Origin: Halocatena marina
GTDB taxonomy: Archaea; Halobacteriota; Halobacteria; Halobacteriales; Haloarculaceae
NCBI RefSeq assembly: GCF_023276375.1
Contig: NZ_JALLPK010000001.1
Location: 620,001 to 684,000, forward strand
DNA: 64,000 bases
Reading direction: 5' to 3'
The notes under the pieces are model-generated. The model made no database searches, was not told where the DNA came from, and saw only the letters and a list, made by a program, of their open reading frames with translations. This document shows, piece after piece, positions 51,812-60,262 of the stretch (positions are counted from its first letter, which is position 1; each line of letters opens with the position of its first letter). A program made the position numbers and the translations under genes.

Positions 51812-52999
51812 ATGAACCAGCGCACGCGCGAGTATCTTCAAGGGCGGTTCGGCGACCACTATCGTCGTTCCGAAATCACGCTACCGCCTGCAGCGGACAA
51901 GCGCGAGTGGGGCTATATTCCGTTCACAGCGGGAGCAGGGACCACGATGGTCCGGCATAAGGCGCTGATCGATCTTGGCGATCTTTCGTCATTTCTGGCG
52001 CGAAAGCGTCCCCGTCACGTCTACTTCTCTGCGGGGCGATACAACGATCCCGGCACGCGATCGATGGAGGAGAAAGGGTGGCACGAATCCGATCTCGTGT
52101 TCGATCTCGATGGCGACCATCTCCCGGGTGTCGATCCTGAGACGGATTCGTACGCCCAGATGCTCCACTCCTGTAAGGACGCCCTGCTTCGGTTGCTAGA
52201 TTTCCTGACGAACGATTTTGGATTCGGACCCGAAAACACATCGATCGTATTTTCCGGTGGGCGGGGATACCACGTCCACGTTCGAGACGAAAGCGTTCGG
52301 ACACTCGATCGAGCGGCGCGCCGTGAGATCGTCGAATACGTTCTCGGAGACGGTCTCGATAGCCTCGATCGTCTCACACAAACCGAGACAGTCGCTGGAA
52401 TGGGTGTGAAAAACCCAGTCGAAAAACGTAGTCTTCAGACGGACGGTGGCTGGGGAGAACGCGTTCACACCCGACTCGTGGAACTCACAGACGAGGTGCG
52501 GGCAATGGACGAATCCGACGGTCTCGATCACCTCCGCGAATTCGACGGTATTGGTGAGAAGGGTGCCACGAAACTGTACGAAGCAATGGACGAGCGCTAC
52601 GACGAACTGAAGAGCGGCAATCTCGAAGCGGCAGGCCAGTATACAACAACGCTCACACGCCTGCTATTCGAACGAGTCGTACGTGAGGAGTCAGCGCCGA
52701 TCGACGAACCCGTGACGACTGATATCAATCGTCTCATTCGCCTTCCTGGGAGTCTCCACGGCGGAAGCGGACTCGTCGTGACCGCACTTGCACACGATGA
52801 CGTCGAAGCGTTCGATCCGCTCACAGATGCGGTTGCAGACACGTTTAGAGATCACAAAATAATGATTGAAAGTGAAACAGATCAACAGGTCGAACTAGAT
52901 GGGGAAAAACATAATATCTCAGCGGGCCACTGTTCTGTGCGGGAGTCAGTCGGCGTGTTCCTCATGGTCCGGGGACGCGCTGAGAAGGCACCAGAATGA
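51812..52999 (+). CDS. priS: DNA primase small (catalytic) subunit
   Basis: PriS makes the RNA/DNA primers for replication. From MNQRTREYLQGRFGDHYRRSEI (ATG 51812) the protein has 395 residues. The catalytic acidic pair is in DLVFDLDGDH (about residues 93-102); HVYFSAGRYNDPG, SIVFSGGRGYHVHVRDE (nucleotide site) and a third acidic region near TDINRLIRLPGSLHGGSGL complete the archaeo-eukaryotic primase core. Its gene overlaps the gins gene by four bases, the usual haloarchaeal pairing. The upstream frame from 51740 is probably not coding. Confidence 0.95.
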   Translation: MNQRTREYLQGRFGDHYRRSEITLPPAADKREWGYIPFTAGAGTTMVRHKALIDLGDLSSFLARKRPRHVYFSAGRYNDPGTRSMEEKGWHESDLVFDLDGDHLPGVDPETDSYAQMLHSCKDALLRLLDFLTNDFGFGPENTSIVFSGGRGYHVHVRDESVRTLDRAARREIVEYVLGDGLDSLDRLTQTETVAGMGVKNPVEKRSLQTDGGWGERVHTRLVELTDEVRAMDESDGLDHLREFDGIGEKGATKLYEAMDERYDELKSGNLEAAGQYTTTLTRLLFERVVREESAPIDEPVTTDINRLIRLPGSLHGGSGLVVTALAHDDVEAFDPLTDAVADTFRDHKIMIESETDQQVELDGEKHNISAGHCSVRESVGVFLMVRGRAEKAPE

Positions 53000-54057
53000 A
53001 TCTCGACGAACTCCAGTCCGTTCAAAGCCGTGAGCGTCAGATAGATAGCCTCCAGCAGCTGCGCGATTCGTTTTACGAAGAAGCGGGGCGCTTCATTCGC
53101 CAGCTGCGCGAGGAGCGCGAACACGTCGCCGCCAACGCCGACGATCCGTTCGACTCGTCCGACGTTCAGCGACTGTCGGATGAAATCAAAACCGCAGAGC
53201 AGACCGTCGAGGCGGTCTACGAGCGACGCATAGGAAAGCTGGTCAAACAAGCAAGCCTCGAAGCCGCCGGAATGGCCGCTGATGTGGAGGGACTTACCAA
53301 GGAAGAACGAAAAGCGTTCAACAGTCTCGTTTCGACCATCGAGGACAACAGAACGCACGTCCTCGATGACGTGCTCGCAAGCGAGCGAAGCGAAGAAGAC
53401 GTACGCAACACCAGTCCAGAATCAACGAGAGTCACAGGGTCCCCAGATACACCACTGCAAGAACACAACCAATCATCTACAAAGGACGCAGAACAAACAG
53501 ATCAGAACGAACGTTCGAATCAACGTACTGCGTCCAATTCGTCCACTCATACCGACGCTGATCCTAGCTCACTTGAGGAAGACACACCCACCCGCACGGA
53601 CCCTGAGGACGATTCTGCTGAACCTGCCTCCGAATCTCCACAGCGTGCGGGAGACGGTCCTACTGTCAGCGCTGCCGACGTGATGGGAGATGGTGGCGAA
53701 ACAGTCACACAATCAGATCAAGCAATTCCACCCGACGTACCACCCGAGGATTCACAAGCAGTACCGGTTCACGAACGAACGTCTGCTGGTCCTGAACGAG
53801 AGAACAAGCCCGACCAAACGACTAGCACGCCTACGTCTACTGGTGTGGACGCAGAGACTGTGGATTCGGACGCTGGTAATGACGCCACAGCTAGTTCGTC
53901 GATTGATCGGGCGACGGTTCGAATCACGCGTGACGTAGGGGAGATTCTGTGCGTCGACAATCGGGCGTATAATCTGTCGGAAAATGACGTCGTTACGCTT
54001 CCGAAAACGAACGTGGGACCGCTCCTCGAACACGATGCAGCAGTACGACTCGACTAA
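52996..54057 (+). CDS. GINS complex protein (Gins51-like), with long disordered linker
   Basis: 353 residues. GINS joins MCM and Cdc45/RecJ in the replicative helicase. The N-terminal 125 residues form the helical A domain (MNLDELQSVQSRERQIDSLQ, EEAGRFIRQLREEREHVA, VEAVYERRIGKLVKQASLEAAG, LTKEERKAFNSLV). A long hydrophilic linker rich in Ser, Thr, Asp and Glu (about 130-300) follows, and a small C-terminal B domain ends the protein (ATVRITRDVGEILCVDNRAYNLSENDVVTLPKTNVGPLLEHDAAVRL). Placement right after priS with overlapping ATGA supports the call. The unusually long linker is a haloarchaeal feature. Confidence 0.9.
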   Translation: MNLDELQSVQSRERQIDSLQQLRDSFYEEAGRFIRQLREEREHVAANADDPFDSSDVQRLSDEIKTAEQTVEAVYERRIGKLVKQASLEAAGMAADVEGLTKEERKAFNSLVSTIEDNRTHVLDDVLASERSEEDVRNTSPESTRVTGSPDTPLQEHNQSSTKDAEQTDQNERSNQRTASNSSTHTDADPSSLEEDTPTRTDPEDDSAEPASESPQRAGDGPTVSAADVMGDGGETVTQSDQAIPPDVPPEDSQAVPVHERTSAGPERENKPDQTTSTPTSTGVDAETVDSDAGNDATASSSIDRATVRITRDVGEILCVDNRAYNLSENDVVTLPKTNVGPLLEHDAAVRLD

Positions 54058-54060
54058 CAG

Positions 54061-55011
54061 TCACGGAACGAGTACGATCTTTCCCAGCAGACTTTCTTCC
54101 ATCACTGCGCGCTGTGCCTCTGCGGCTTCGTCCAGATCGTATCTGCGAGCGATCGCTGGAACAACCGCACCACGTTCGAGTAACGATGCGGTGCGATCGA
54201 GGATCGCACTCAGATCGGGTGCGTTGAACAGTGTCATGAACTGATAGCACACATCCTTGCTTTTCGCTGCACCGATGGCTGTGAGTTCTGCGTGTTCGGT
54301 CGCGTTACCGATACAGATCACCCTCGCTCCGGTTGCGGCCACGTCGGCGTCGAACTGCAGATTTTCGTCAGCCCGTGTTTCGAGGATGACGTCTGGCGCG
54401 TGGTCTACTGCTTCGGCTAGATCATCCCGGGTGTAATCGAGGACGGTTGTCGCGCCAAGCGATTCCAGTTGGTCGTGATACGGTGGCCGAGCGGTTCCGA
54501 TAACACGCGCTCCGATCGTTGCTGCGAGTTGGACCGCGACGTGGCCAACGCCACCGTTCGCTCCGTGAATGAGGCACGTTTCCGTGGGTTCGAGGGCAGC
54601 GTAATCGACGAGTGCCCGCCACGACGTACCGACGACGACGCCTGCAGCAGCTCCGATCTCGAACGAAACATCTGCAGGGAGATGAGCAAGCCGATCGGCA
54701 GGCACTGTTACCTGTTCTGCGTAGGTACCCAGCCGATCACTACCGAGCCCCGTCGCAAACACCCGATCGCCTTCGGAAATCTCGCTTACGCCATCTCCGA
54801 CGCTGTCGACCACTCCTGCAAGGTCTGTGCCCGGGATCATCGGTAGCTCAGGAGGTTCGTACTCGCCTGTCCGAAAGTACGTGTCCACGGGATTGACAGC
54901 GGCCGCACGCACCGTAACCCGAACGTCGCCGTGATCCGGTTCCGGTGGCTCGATCTCATCGAGAACTAATACATCAGGATCGCCGTGGTCGTGAAAGCGA
55001 ACTGCGCGCAT
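54061..55011 (-). CDS. NADPH:quinone reductase-type MDR protein
   Basis: 316 residues of a zinc-free medium-chain dehydrogenase. MRAVRFHDHGDPDVLVLDEIEPPEP and VRAAAVNPVDTYFRTG are the catalytic domain start typical of quinone oxidoreductases; LIHGANGGVGHVAVQLAATIGARVIGTA is the NADPH-binding Rossmann motif. RGAVVPAIARRYDLDEAAEAQRAVMEESLLGKIVLVP is the C-terminal hallmark. No zinc-ligand cysteines are seen. Reduces quinones or alpha,beta-unsaturated carbonyls. The stop lies three bases from the convergent gins stop. Confidence 0.92.
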   Translation of the reverse strand: MRAVRFHDHGDPDVLVLDEIEPPEPDHGDVRVTVRAAAVNPVDTYFRTGEYEPPELPMIPGTDLAGVVDSVGDGVSEISEGDRVFATGLGSDRLGTYAEQVTVPADRLAHLPADVSFEIGAAAGVVVGTSWRALVDYAALEPTETCLIHGANGGVGHVAVQLAATIGARVIGTARPPYHDQLESLGATTVLDYTRDDLAEAVDHAPDVILETRADENLQFDADVAATGARVICIGNATEHAELTAIGAAKSKDVCYQFMTLFNAPDLSAILDRTASLLERGAVVPAIARRYDLDEAAEAQRAVMEESLLGKIVLVP

Positions 55012-55141
55012 GATAGACTGTTCGAAGCGAGACGATATAAAAAGCAATACGCCTCTTCCCTCGATCGGAAAATGGATCGATCGCTTCCAAGCGGAGTGTT
55101 ATCAATCGAGATGTCCGTCGGGCCCACGGTCAAATGAACGG

Positions 55142-55150
55142 GATTTATGC
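55142..55150 (+). promoter_or_regulatory. TATA box of sucCD
   Basis: GATTTATGC lies about 28 bases before the sucC ATG at 55175. Confidence 0.55.
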
Positions 55151-55174
55151 GGAGTCCGGTCGCCCTATCAATTG

Positions 55175-56317
55175 ATGAAGCTACACGAGCATCAGGCGAA
55201 AGGAATGTTCGCTGACGCGGGCATCCCTACGCCGTCCTCGCAACTCGCATCGAGTGTGGAAGGGGCGGTTGAGGCGGCCGACGAAATCGGCTATCCTGTC
55301 GCCATCAAAGCTCAGGTGCACGTCGGTGGACGCGGAAAAGCTGGTGGAATCAAACTCGTATCGGACGAGAAAGAGGCACAAGCGGCCGCTGATGAAATCC
55401 TTGGCATGGATCTCAAGGGATTGCACGTCAGTCAGGTTCTCGTTGAGGAAGCCGTGGATTTCACTGACGAACTGTATCTCGGTGTGACGATGGACCGTGG
55501 CGATGGCAGGCCGGTTGCAATGGTCTCTTCGCGTGGCGGTGTAGACATCGAGGAAGTCGCTGCTGAGGATCCAGACGCAATCGTCCGAGAACACGTCGAT
55601 CCCGCATTCGGGTTACATCCGTATCAAGCCCGCCGTGCGGCATTCGAGGCTGGTCTCGATGAGGTTGCGACCGACACTGCTCGCGTCCTTTCCACGCTGT
55701 ACAAACTGTGGGAAGAACAGGACGCGACAGAGGTGGAGATTAACCCACTGATGGTCACGTCAGACGGGTCAGTGATCGCTGCCGATGCGGTCATGAATAT
55801 CGACGACGACGCGCTCTTTCGACATTCTGATCTCGCGGCGATCGAAGAAGAGGCCGCAGCGGACGACCTCGAACGGAAGGCAAACGAATATGATTTCGAT
55901 TACGTCCGTCTCGAAGGCAACGTCGGTATCATCGGAAACGGCGCTGGTCTGGTGATGACGACGCTCGATCTCGTCGATCACTACGGCGGTCAGCCCGCGA
56001 ACTTCCTCGACATCGGTGGTGGCGCAAAAGCAGAACGCGTTGCGAATGCGCTCGATATGGTCTTTTCCGACGAGAATGCTGATGCGGTCGTATTCAATAT
56101 CTTCGGTGGTATTACCCGCGGTGACGAGGTCGCAGCAGGCATCAACGAAGCACTCGAACAGTTCGACGAAATTCCGAAACCAGTGACCGTCCGGCTGGCG
56201 GGCACAAACGCTACAGAAGGGAGAGAGATCTTGAATACGGACCTCATTACAGTTGAAGAGACGCTCGAAGCAGCTGTCCAACATGCAGTTGAGCAAGCCA
56301 CGGAGGTGGACACATGA
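55175..56317 (+). CDS. sucC: Succinate-CoA ligase beta subunit
   Basis: SucC and SucD together interconvert succinyl-CoA and succinate with ATP or GTP formation in the citric acid cycle. The 380 residues begin [20 protein letters not shown], the universal SucC start; ATP-grasp features include [20 protein letters not shown] and [16 protein letters not shown], and the C-terminal ligase domain has [14 protein letters not shown] and [36 protein letters not shown] 55175 is right for this family; the frame's earlier methionine is not used. It overlaps sucD by four bases. Confidence 0.96.
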   Translation: MKLHEHQAKGMFADAGIPTPSSQLASSVEGAVEAADEIGYPVAIKAQVHVGGRGKAGGIKLVSDEKEAQAAADEILGMDLKGLHVSQVLVEEAVDFTDELYLGVTMDRGDGRPVAMVSSRGGVDIEEVAAEDPDAIVREHVDPAFGLHPYQARRAAFEAGLDEVATDTARVLSTLYKLWEEQDATEVEINPLMVTSDGSVIAADAVMNIDDDALFRHSDLAAIEEEAAADDLERKANEYDFDYVRLEGNVGIIGNGAGLVMTTLDLVDHYGGQPANFLDIGGGAKAERVANALDMVFSDENADAVVFNIFGGITRGDEVAAGINEALEQFDEIPKPVTVRLAGTNATEGREILNTDLITVEETLEAAVQHAVEQATEVDT

Positions 56318-57183
56318 GCGTACTAGTCGACGACGAGACGCGCGTCGTGGTGCAAGGAATTACCGGTGGTGAAGGGAAGTTCCACACCGAGCAAATGATC
56401 GAGTACGGGACGAACGTCGTCAGCGGTGCCGTTCCTGGCCGCGGCGGTGAGGTCGTCGCGGACGTCCCTGTCTACGATACTGTCGAAGAAGCGACGACAA
56501 CGCACGATGCGAACGCTGTTGTCGTGTTTGTCCCACCTGCGTTCGCCGCAGACGCGATCTTCGAGGCACTCGATTCGTCCGTTGATCTCGTCGTTGCGAT
56601 TACTGAGGGTATCCCACAGCAGGATATGAGCCGTGTCTACCGACGGCTACAGGAGACTGATACGTACCTCGTTGGTCCCAACTGTCCGGGACTCATAACG
56701 CCCGGCGAGGCAAAACTCGGGATTCTTCCCGGAAACATCTTCTCTGAGGGGTCTGTTGGCCTCGTCTCCCGATCGGGAACACTCACCTACCAAGTCGTCG
56801 ATAATCTCACTCAGCGAAACATCGGCCAATCGACGGCAATCGGCATTGGTGGCGATCCGATCATTGGGACGGACTTCATCGACGTTCTGGAACTGTTCGA
56901 ACAGGACGTAGAGACCGACGCCATCGTCATGTGCGGGGAGATCGGTGGCGAAGACGAGGAAGAAGCGGCAGCGTACATCGATAATCACGTCGATACCCCT
57001 ATCGTCGGCTTCATCGCTGGACGAACCGCTCCGCCGGGGAAACGAATGGGGCACGCTGGAGCTATCGTGAGCGGCTCAGGCACTGGCACCGCCGCAAGCA
57101 AAATCGAAGCACTCGAAGACGCTGGCGTCCCTGTCGGTGATACGCCAGCGGACGTAGCTGAGTACGTCGAAGACATAATCTAA
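56314..57183 (+). CDS. sucD: Succinate-CoA ligase alpha subunit
   Basis: 289 residues. [25 protein letters not shown] is the CoA-binding domain, [21 protein letters not shown] contains the nucleotide-contact region, and [16 protein letters not shown] contains the histidine phosphorylated during catalysis (about residue 247). Operon with sucC, with start overlapping its stop (ATGA). Followed by the convergent HTH-10 gene about 83 bases on. Confidence 0.96.
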   Translation: MSVLVDDETRVVVQGITGGEGKFHTEQMIEYGTNVVSGAVPGRGGEVVADVPVYDTVEEATTTHDANAVVVFVPPAFAADAIFEALDSSVDLVVAITEGIPQQDMSRVYRRLQETDTYLVGPNCPGLITPGEAKLGILPGNIFSEGSVGLVSRSGTLTYQVVDNLTQRNIGQSTAIGIGGDPIIGTDFIDVLELFEQDVETDAIVMCGEIGGEDEEEAAAYIDNHVDTPIVGFIAGRTAPPGKRMGHAGAIVSGSGTGTAASKIEALEDAGVPVGDTPADVAEYVEDII

Positions 57184-57266
57184 GAGAGGAAGAAGCGAGA
57201 ACCATCCGAGTCATCTCATTCGACTCGTGATCGATGACTCGTCTGTTCACACCGCAGAGAGCGAAT

Positions 57267-57935
57267 TCACGTGTCTTTGTCTTTGGATCGTGGGCCAACC
57301 AGCAGCGCGTCTTCGACCAGCGCTTTTGTCCCGCGTCGGAGGCGCTCTGAAAGCGCCTGATGTGAGACACCGAAGTCCTCAGCGAGCGCTTGGAGGTCAT
57401 TGTCGCGTGGGATATCGTAGTATCCACGTTCGACGGCTTGTGTGAGTGCTGCGTATTGGTTTTCGGTGAGTCCATAGCGGCCTGCTGGGTCACCTTCCAT
57501 CTCGCGGATCGTCTCAATGTCGAAATTCACTCCATTGGCCTTACAGAACTCATTGGTTTTGCTGAGGAGATCCCGTGTCGGGTAGAGCACTCGAAGATAC
57601 CAGCTGCTTCCTCCTCCGAACGCGTCGATAATTGTTGCCTCTGAGTTTGTGACCATCTGGAGCACGAGCTGGACGTGTTCAACCCACTCCATCCGGTACA
57701 ACTGTTCATCGCCAAGATCTGAGAGTAGTTCGACGTCATTGACGCTCGGATCACTGTCGAGAACCTCCTGCACTGCCTTATTATCCGCTCCTCGGATCCA
57801 TACCAGTGGCATAACAGTTTCTTCGCCAGTCTCGATGATCTGCTCGACGTCGAATTCGATGTCCGGCAGGGCCGCGTGCGACTCTGATAACGCAAACTCG
57901 CTCGCTGGCACGTGTCCTCTGACGATAGTTGCCAT
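57267..57935 (-). CDS. Bacterio-opsin activator-type HTH-10 transcriptional regulator
   Basis: 222 residues. C-terminal HTH-10 domain: GRYGLTENQYAALTQAVERGYYDIPRDNDLQALAEDFGVSHQALSERLRRGTKALVEDAL (about 152-210), with the usual Q..AL..A...GYYDIPR core. The N-terminal 145 residues (MATIVRGHVPASEFALSESH onward) are the sensor part common to these proteins. ATG 57935 is chosen because the family begins MATI.R; upstream codons of the frame are not coding. Its target is not evident; sucCD and its own gene are convergent. Confidence 0.91.
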   Translation of the reverse strand: MATIVRGHVPASEFALSESHAALPDIEFDVEQIIETGEETVMPLVWIRGADNKAVQEVLDSDPSVNDVELLSDLGDEQLYRMEWVEHVQLVLQMVTNSEATIIDAFGGGSSWYLRVLYPTRDLLSKTNEFCKANGVNFDIETIREMEGDPAGRYGLTENQYAALTQAVERGYYDIPRDNDLQALAEDFGVSHQALSERLRRGTKALVEDALLVGPRSKDKDT

Positions 57936-58152
57936 GGCTGTAATTGTAGGTCCCCGGTATAGTCTCCTTCGCTCTCTGTGTTCTATGACGTGGTTTCCGG
58001 ATTGTCCCTTTCTCTGGTCGATTACTATCCGTCTTTTCAATCTTCTGACTGGAGTAATTGTTCAACGACAGCACGCTTGACCCACAAGACACCCTAAATG
58101 TCTCTGATCTTGTTTCTTATTCCTGTGAGCTATCGCTTCGAGCAAGAAAGTA

Positions 58153-58611
58153 TCACGTGCTGACTGATCGGTGAATCACGTGTGGGTCGATCGCTTGCTC
58201 TGTCTCTGTCGCATCAACGTTAGCGACGATGGCGACGTCGACCTCTGTCGTCACTTCTCGTTCTTCGTCTTTGTACTCGGCGTGACACGTGAGGATTACA
58301 TCTGATACGACTCCCTCTGTGGTTTCAACGTCCCAATCGAGTTCGTACGTACCATTAGGGTCCTCAATGAATCGGTGCGGAGTGAGGCTCTCGTGATACG
58401 CCTCGAGATCTTCGATATCTGCTAATGCGTCCACGTGCACGTCTTCGTGTACCGTCGTGCCGTCGAACACTTGATCGAGACACGTTTTCGCAATGTCGTC
58501 TGCCGTGTTGAGAAACACTGACAGCCGTTCATCCCACCACCATTCGTATGCCTCCTGCTGAGGCTGTCCGGATGACTGTTCGTCGGAATCCTGACCGTCT
58601 GGTTCCGTCAT
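58153..58611 (-). CDS. Acidic hypothetical protein
   Basis: 152 residues from ATG 58611 (alternative ATG 58617). A disordered start (MTEPDGQDSDEQSSGQPQQ) is followed by a tryptophan-rich helix (EAYEWWWDERLSVFLNTADDIAKTCLDQVF) and a beta part (ELDWDVETTEGVVSDVILTCHAEYKDEEREVTTEVDVAIVANVD). It is extremely acidic, without membrane spans. I do not recognise a family. It is transcribed in the same direction as the membrane regulator upstream of it but separated by about 330 bases. Confidence 0.7.
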   Translation of the reverse strand: MTEPDGQDSDEQSSGQPQQEAYEWWWDERLSVFLNTADDIAKTCLDQVFDGTTVHEDVHVDALADIEDLEAYHESLTPHRFIEDPNGTYELDWDVETTEGVVSDVILTCHAEYKDEEREVTTEVDVAIVANVDATETEQAIDPHVIHRSVST

Positions 58612-58938
58612 TTGCATGATTGCACTCACCCCGAGAGTCACAACCCGAGTTTGGTAACTGCGGGCAAAGACGATGTTCGTAACTCTCGTATTAATATCGA
58701 TGAACTCACCGCATAAATACCTGCCTGTAAATGGAAAATAATCAAATAATGGACGGGATTATCCACGTATTTGTCTCTTTCTATCGATTATACCTGTGAT
58801 AATTTGTTGATGTATGTGTATGTTTCACTCACAATGATATATAGTTCACGACTTTGGCTAGTGAAGATTGGTCCGGATCGGTTAGGTTCGGAGTCCCGGC
58901 TACACCGTATTCACAGACGATCTCGTTCGGACGCGGGG
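58612..58938. other. AT-rich intergenic region upstream of the acidic hypothetical gene
   Basis: 327 bases. The 58680-58860 part is AT-rich, including TTAATATCG, ATAAATACC, GAAAATAATCAAATAATGG and GATATATAG. These may include the promoter of the gene ending at 58153, about 70-100 bases before its start. Plus-strand frames here read as non-coding. Confidence 0.45.
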
Positions 58939-60114
58939 TTATCCATCGTCTTCGAATGGGGAGCGCGCCGCTTCGGGTTCGTCGCCCACGATGCTGATGA
59001 TGTTCTCGCGGCCGACGCGGAGCTTGCTAATAAGATCTTCATCGTCCATATCTGAGAGGAGCATACTCACCTTCGATTTCGACCAACCAGTCTCATTGAC
59101 GATATTCACTTGTTTCATCCGTCCGTTGTTTTCTTCGAGAAGCGACAGAACGCGATCCTCATCGGTCATCAGCTCTGCCTCAGTGATGACTGATGTCGTT
59201 GGTTCGTCGTCTGGTTTCGGTTTCGATCCGGTCCCTGACTCTGATTTCTCTCTAGACGGAACGCTCATTCGATCCGTGATCGCATCCGATCGATACGCTA
59301 TGAGGGTCGTGAGGAGCACAAACGCACCGAGACCCAAAAGCCAGTGCCAGATCGAGAGTCCTCCGAATGGTAGCTGGACGGCAGCAGCGTTTGATTCGGA
59401 TTCAGTGGGCCGATTGAGCACGACTTTCGGCTTGTTGTCGTAAAACTGTCGCCCTGCTTTCCCAGTCCACGTGACGGTGTCATCCGACTTATCATCCGGT
59501 TTGGGAACGGACGCCTCGTGTGTGAGATTATCACTCCACGTCACTGCGATCCGTTGATTCGGGCCAATGAGGAGTCCGCCCTCAAATACGTCACCGACGA
59601 TAATCTTATCTCCCTCAATCTTTGCGAAGTTCGACCAACGAAACGACATTTCGACGACGCCGGAGTTGTCCAGTGGGCCAACGTACGCTCGACGACTAAA
59701 CCCAGTTGCGTTCATCTCCCGACCCGTCTCTTTAGCTCCACTTTCGGTCAACACCTGCGCCCGCTTCTTGAAGTTCTCATACAGATCAGACTGTTCGTTA
59801 AATTCCTCTGCAAATGCGTTGAACTGTCTTCGCTCGGTCTGGTTCGACAGATCTCGTCGATAGACGAACGTCCAGCGTGCGGACCCATTTTCGCTTACGT
59901 TGATACGGAAGGTTGTTCGATCAAACTCTTGATCTGCGATCGAAACCCCCATCTGTGCAGTAGGAGGCACTGTTCCTATCTGTGCAGTAGGAGGTGTTGA
60001 CTCCACTTGTTCTGTGAGTGGTGATGAAGTCGCTATGCTGACTGGTTCTGATCCGGTCGTCGCCATACCAGTCGCTGTGAGCACGAGGACCACGGCGACG
60101 AGCACCCGTAGCAT
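58939..60114 (-). CDS. Membrane-anchored winged-helix regulator with large exported domain
   Basis: 391 residues. A signal peptide-like start (MLRVLVAVVLVLTATGMATTG) precedes an exported domain (about 45-250) in a beta-rich pattern (FRINVSENGSARWTFVYRRDL, VVEMSFRWSNFAKIEGDKIIVGDVFEGGLLIGPNQRIAVTW). A single transmembrane helix (LSIWHWLLGLGAFVLLTTLIAYR) leads to a cytoplasmic winged helix (LMTDEDRVLSLLEENNGRMKQVNIVNETGWSKSKVSMLLSDMDDEDLISKLRVGRENIISI). So DNA binding is inside and sensing outside. Haloarchaea have many such proteins; ligand and target unknown. Near residue 40 a nine-residue unit, PPTAQ(I/M)G, is repeated because of a 27-base tandem duplication. Confidence 0.86.
   Translation of the reverse strand: MLRVLVAVVLVLTATGMATTGSEPVSIATSSPLTEQVESTPPTAQIGTVPPTAQMGVSIADQEFDRTTFRINVSENGSARWTFVYRRDLSNQTERRQFNAFAEEFNEQSDLYENFKKRAQVLTESGAKETGREMNATGFSRRAYVGPLDNSGVVEMSFRWSNFAKIEGDKIIVGDVFEGGLLIGPNQRIAVTWSDNLTHEASVPKPDDKSDDTVTWTGKAGRQFYDNKPKVVLNRPTESESNAAAVQLPFGGLSIWHWLLGLGAFVLLTTLIAYRSDAITDRMSVPSREKSESGTGSKPKPDDEPTTSVITEAELMTDEDRVLSLLEENNGRMKQVNIVNETGWSKSKVSMLLSDMDDEDLISKLRVGRENIISIVGDEPEAARSPFEDDG
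59951..60004. repeat. 27-base tandem duplication inside the membrane regulator gene
   Basis: The 17-base sequence ATCTGTGCAGTAGGAGG occurs at 59951-59967 and again at 59978-59994, offset 27 bases (nine codons). In the protein it gives PPTAQIG followed by PPTAQMG just after the signal peptide. The duplication keeps the frame. Confidence 0.7.
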
Positions 60115-60136
60115 CGTTCCGTACTCTCTACGCGGG

Positions 60137-60146
60137 GATATAAAAC
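60137..60146 (-). promoter_or_regulatory. TATA box of the membrane regulator gene
   Basis: Minus-strand GTTTTATATC is centred about 27 bases before the ATG at 60114. Confidence 0.6.
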
Positions 60147-60262
60147 GAGTGTGACTCATCGCGGTGGGTGTTACCTATTTGATTGATTTGGTCGGTGTGA
60201 TTGTTCAGATTGGCGGGCATCTCTGTACTATTCAACGTGCATCTCCTGTCAGTTGTTCGTGT

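Noticed and set aside
59518-60000. 160-codon frame antisense to the membrane regulator
   Set aside because: No recognisable features; explained by the coding strand.
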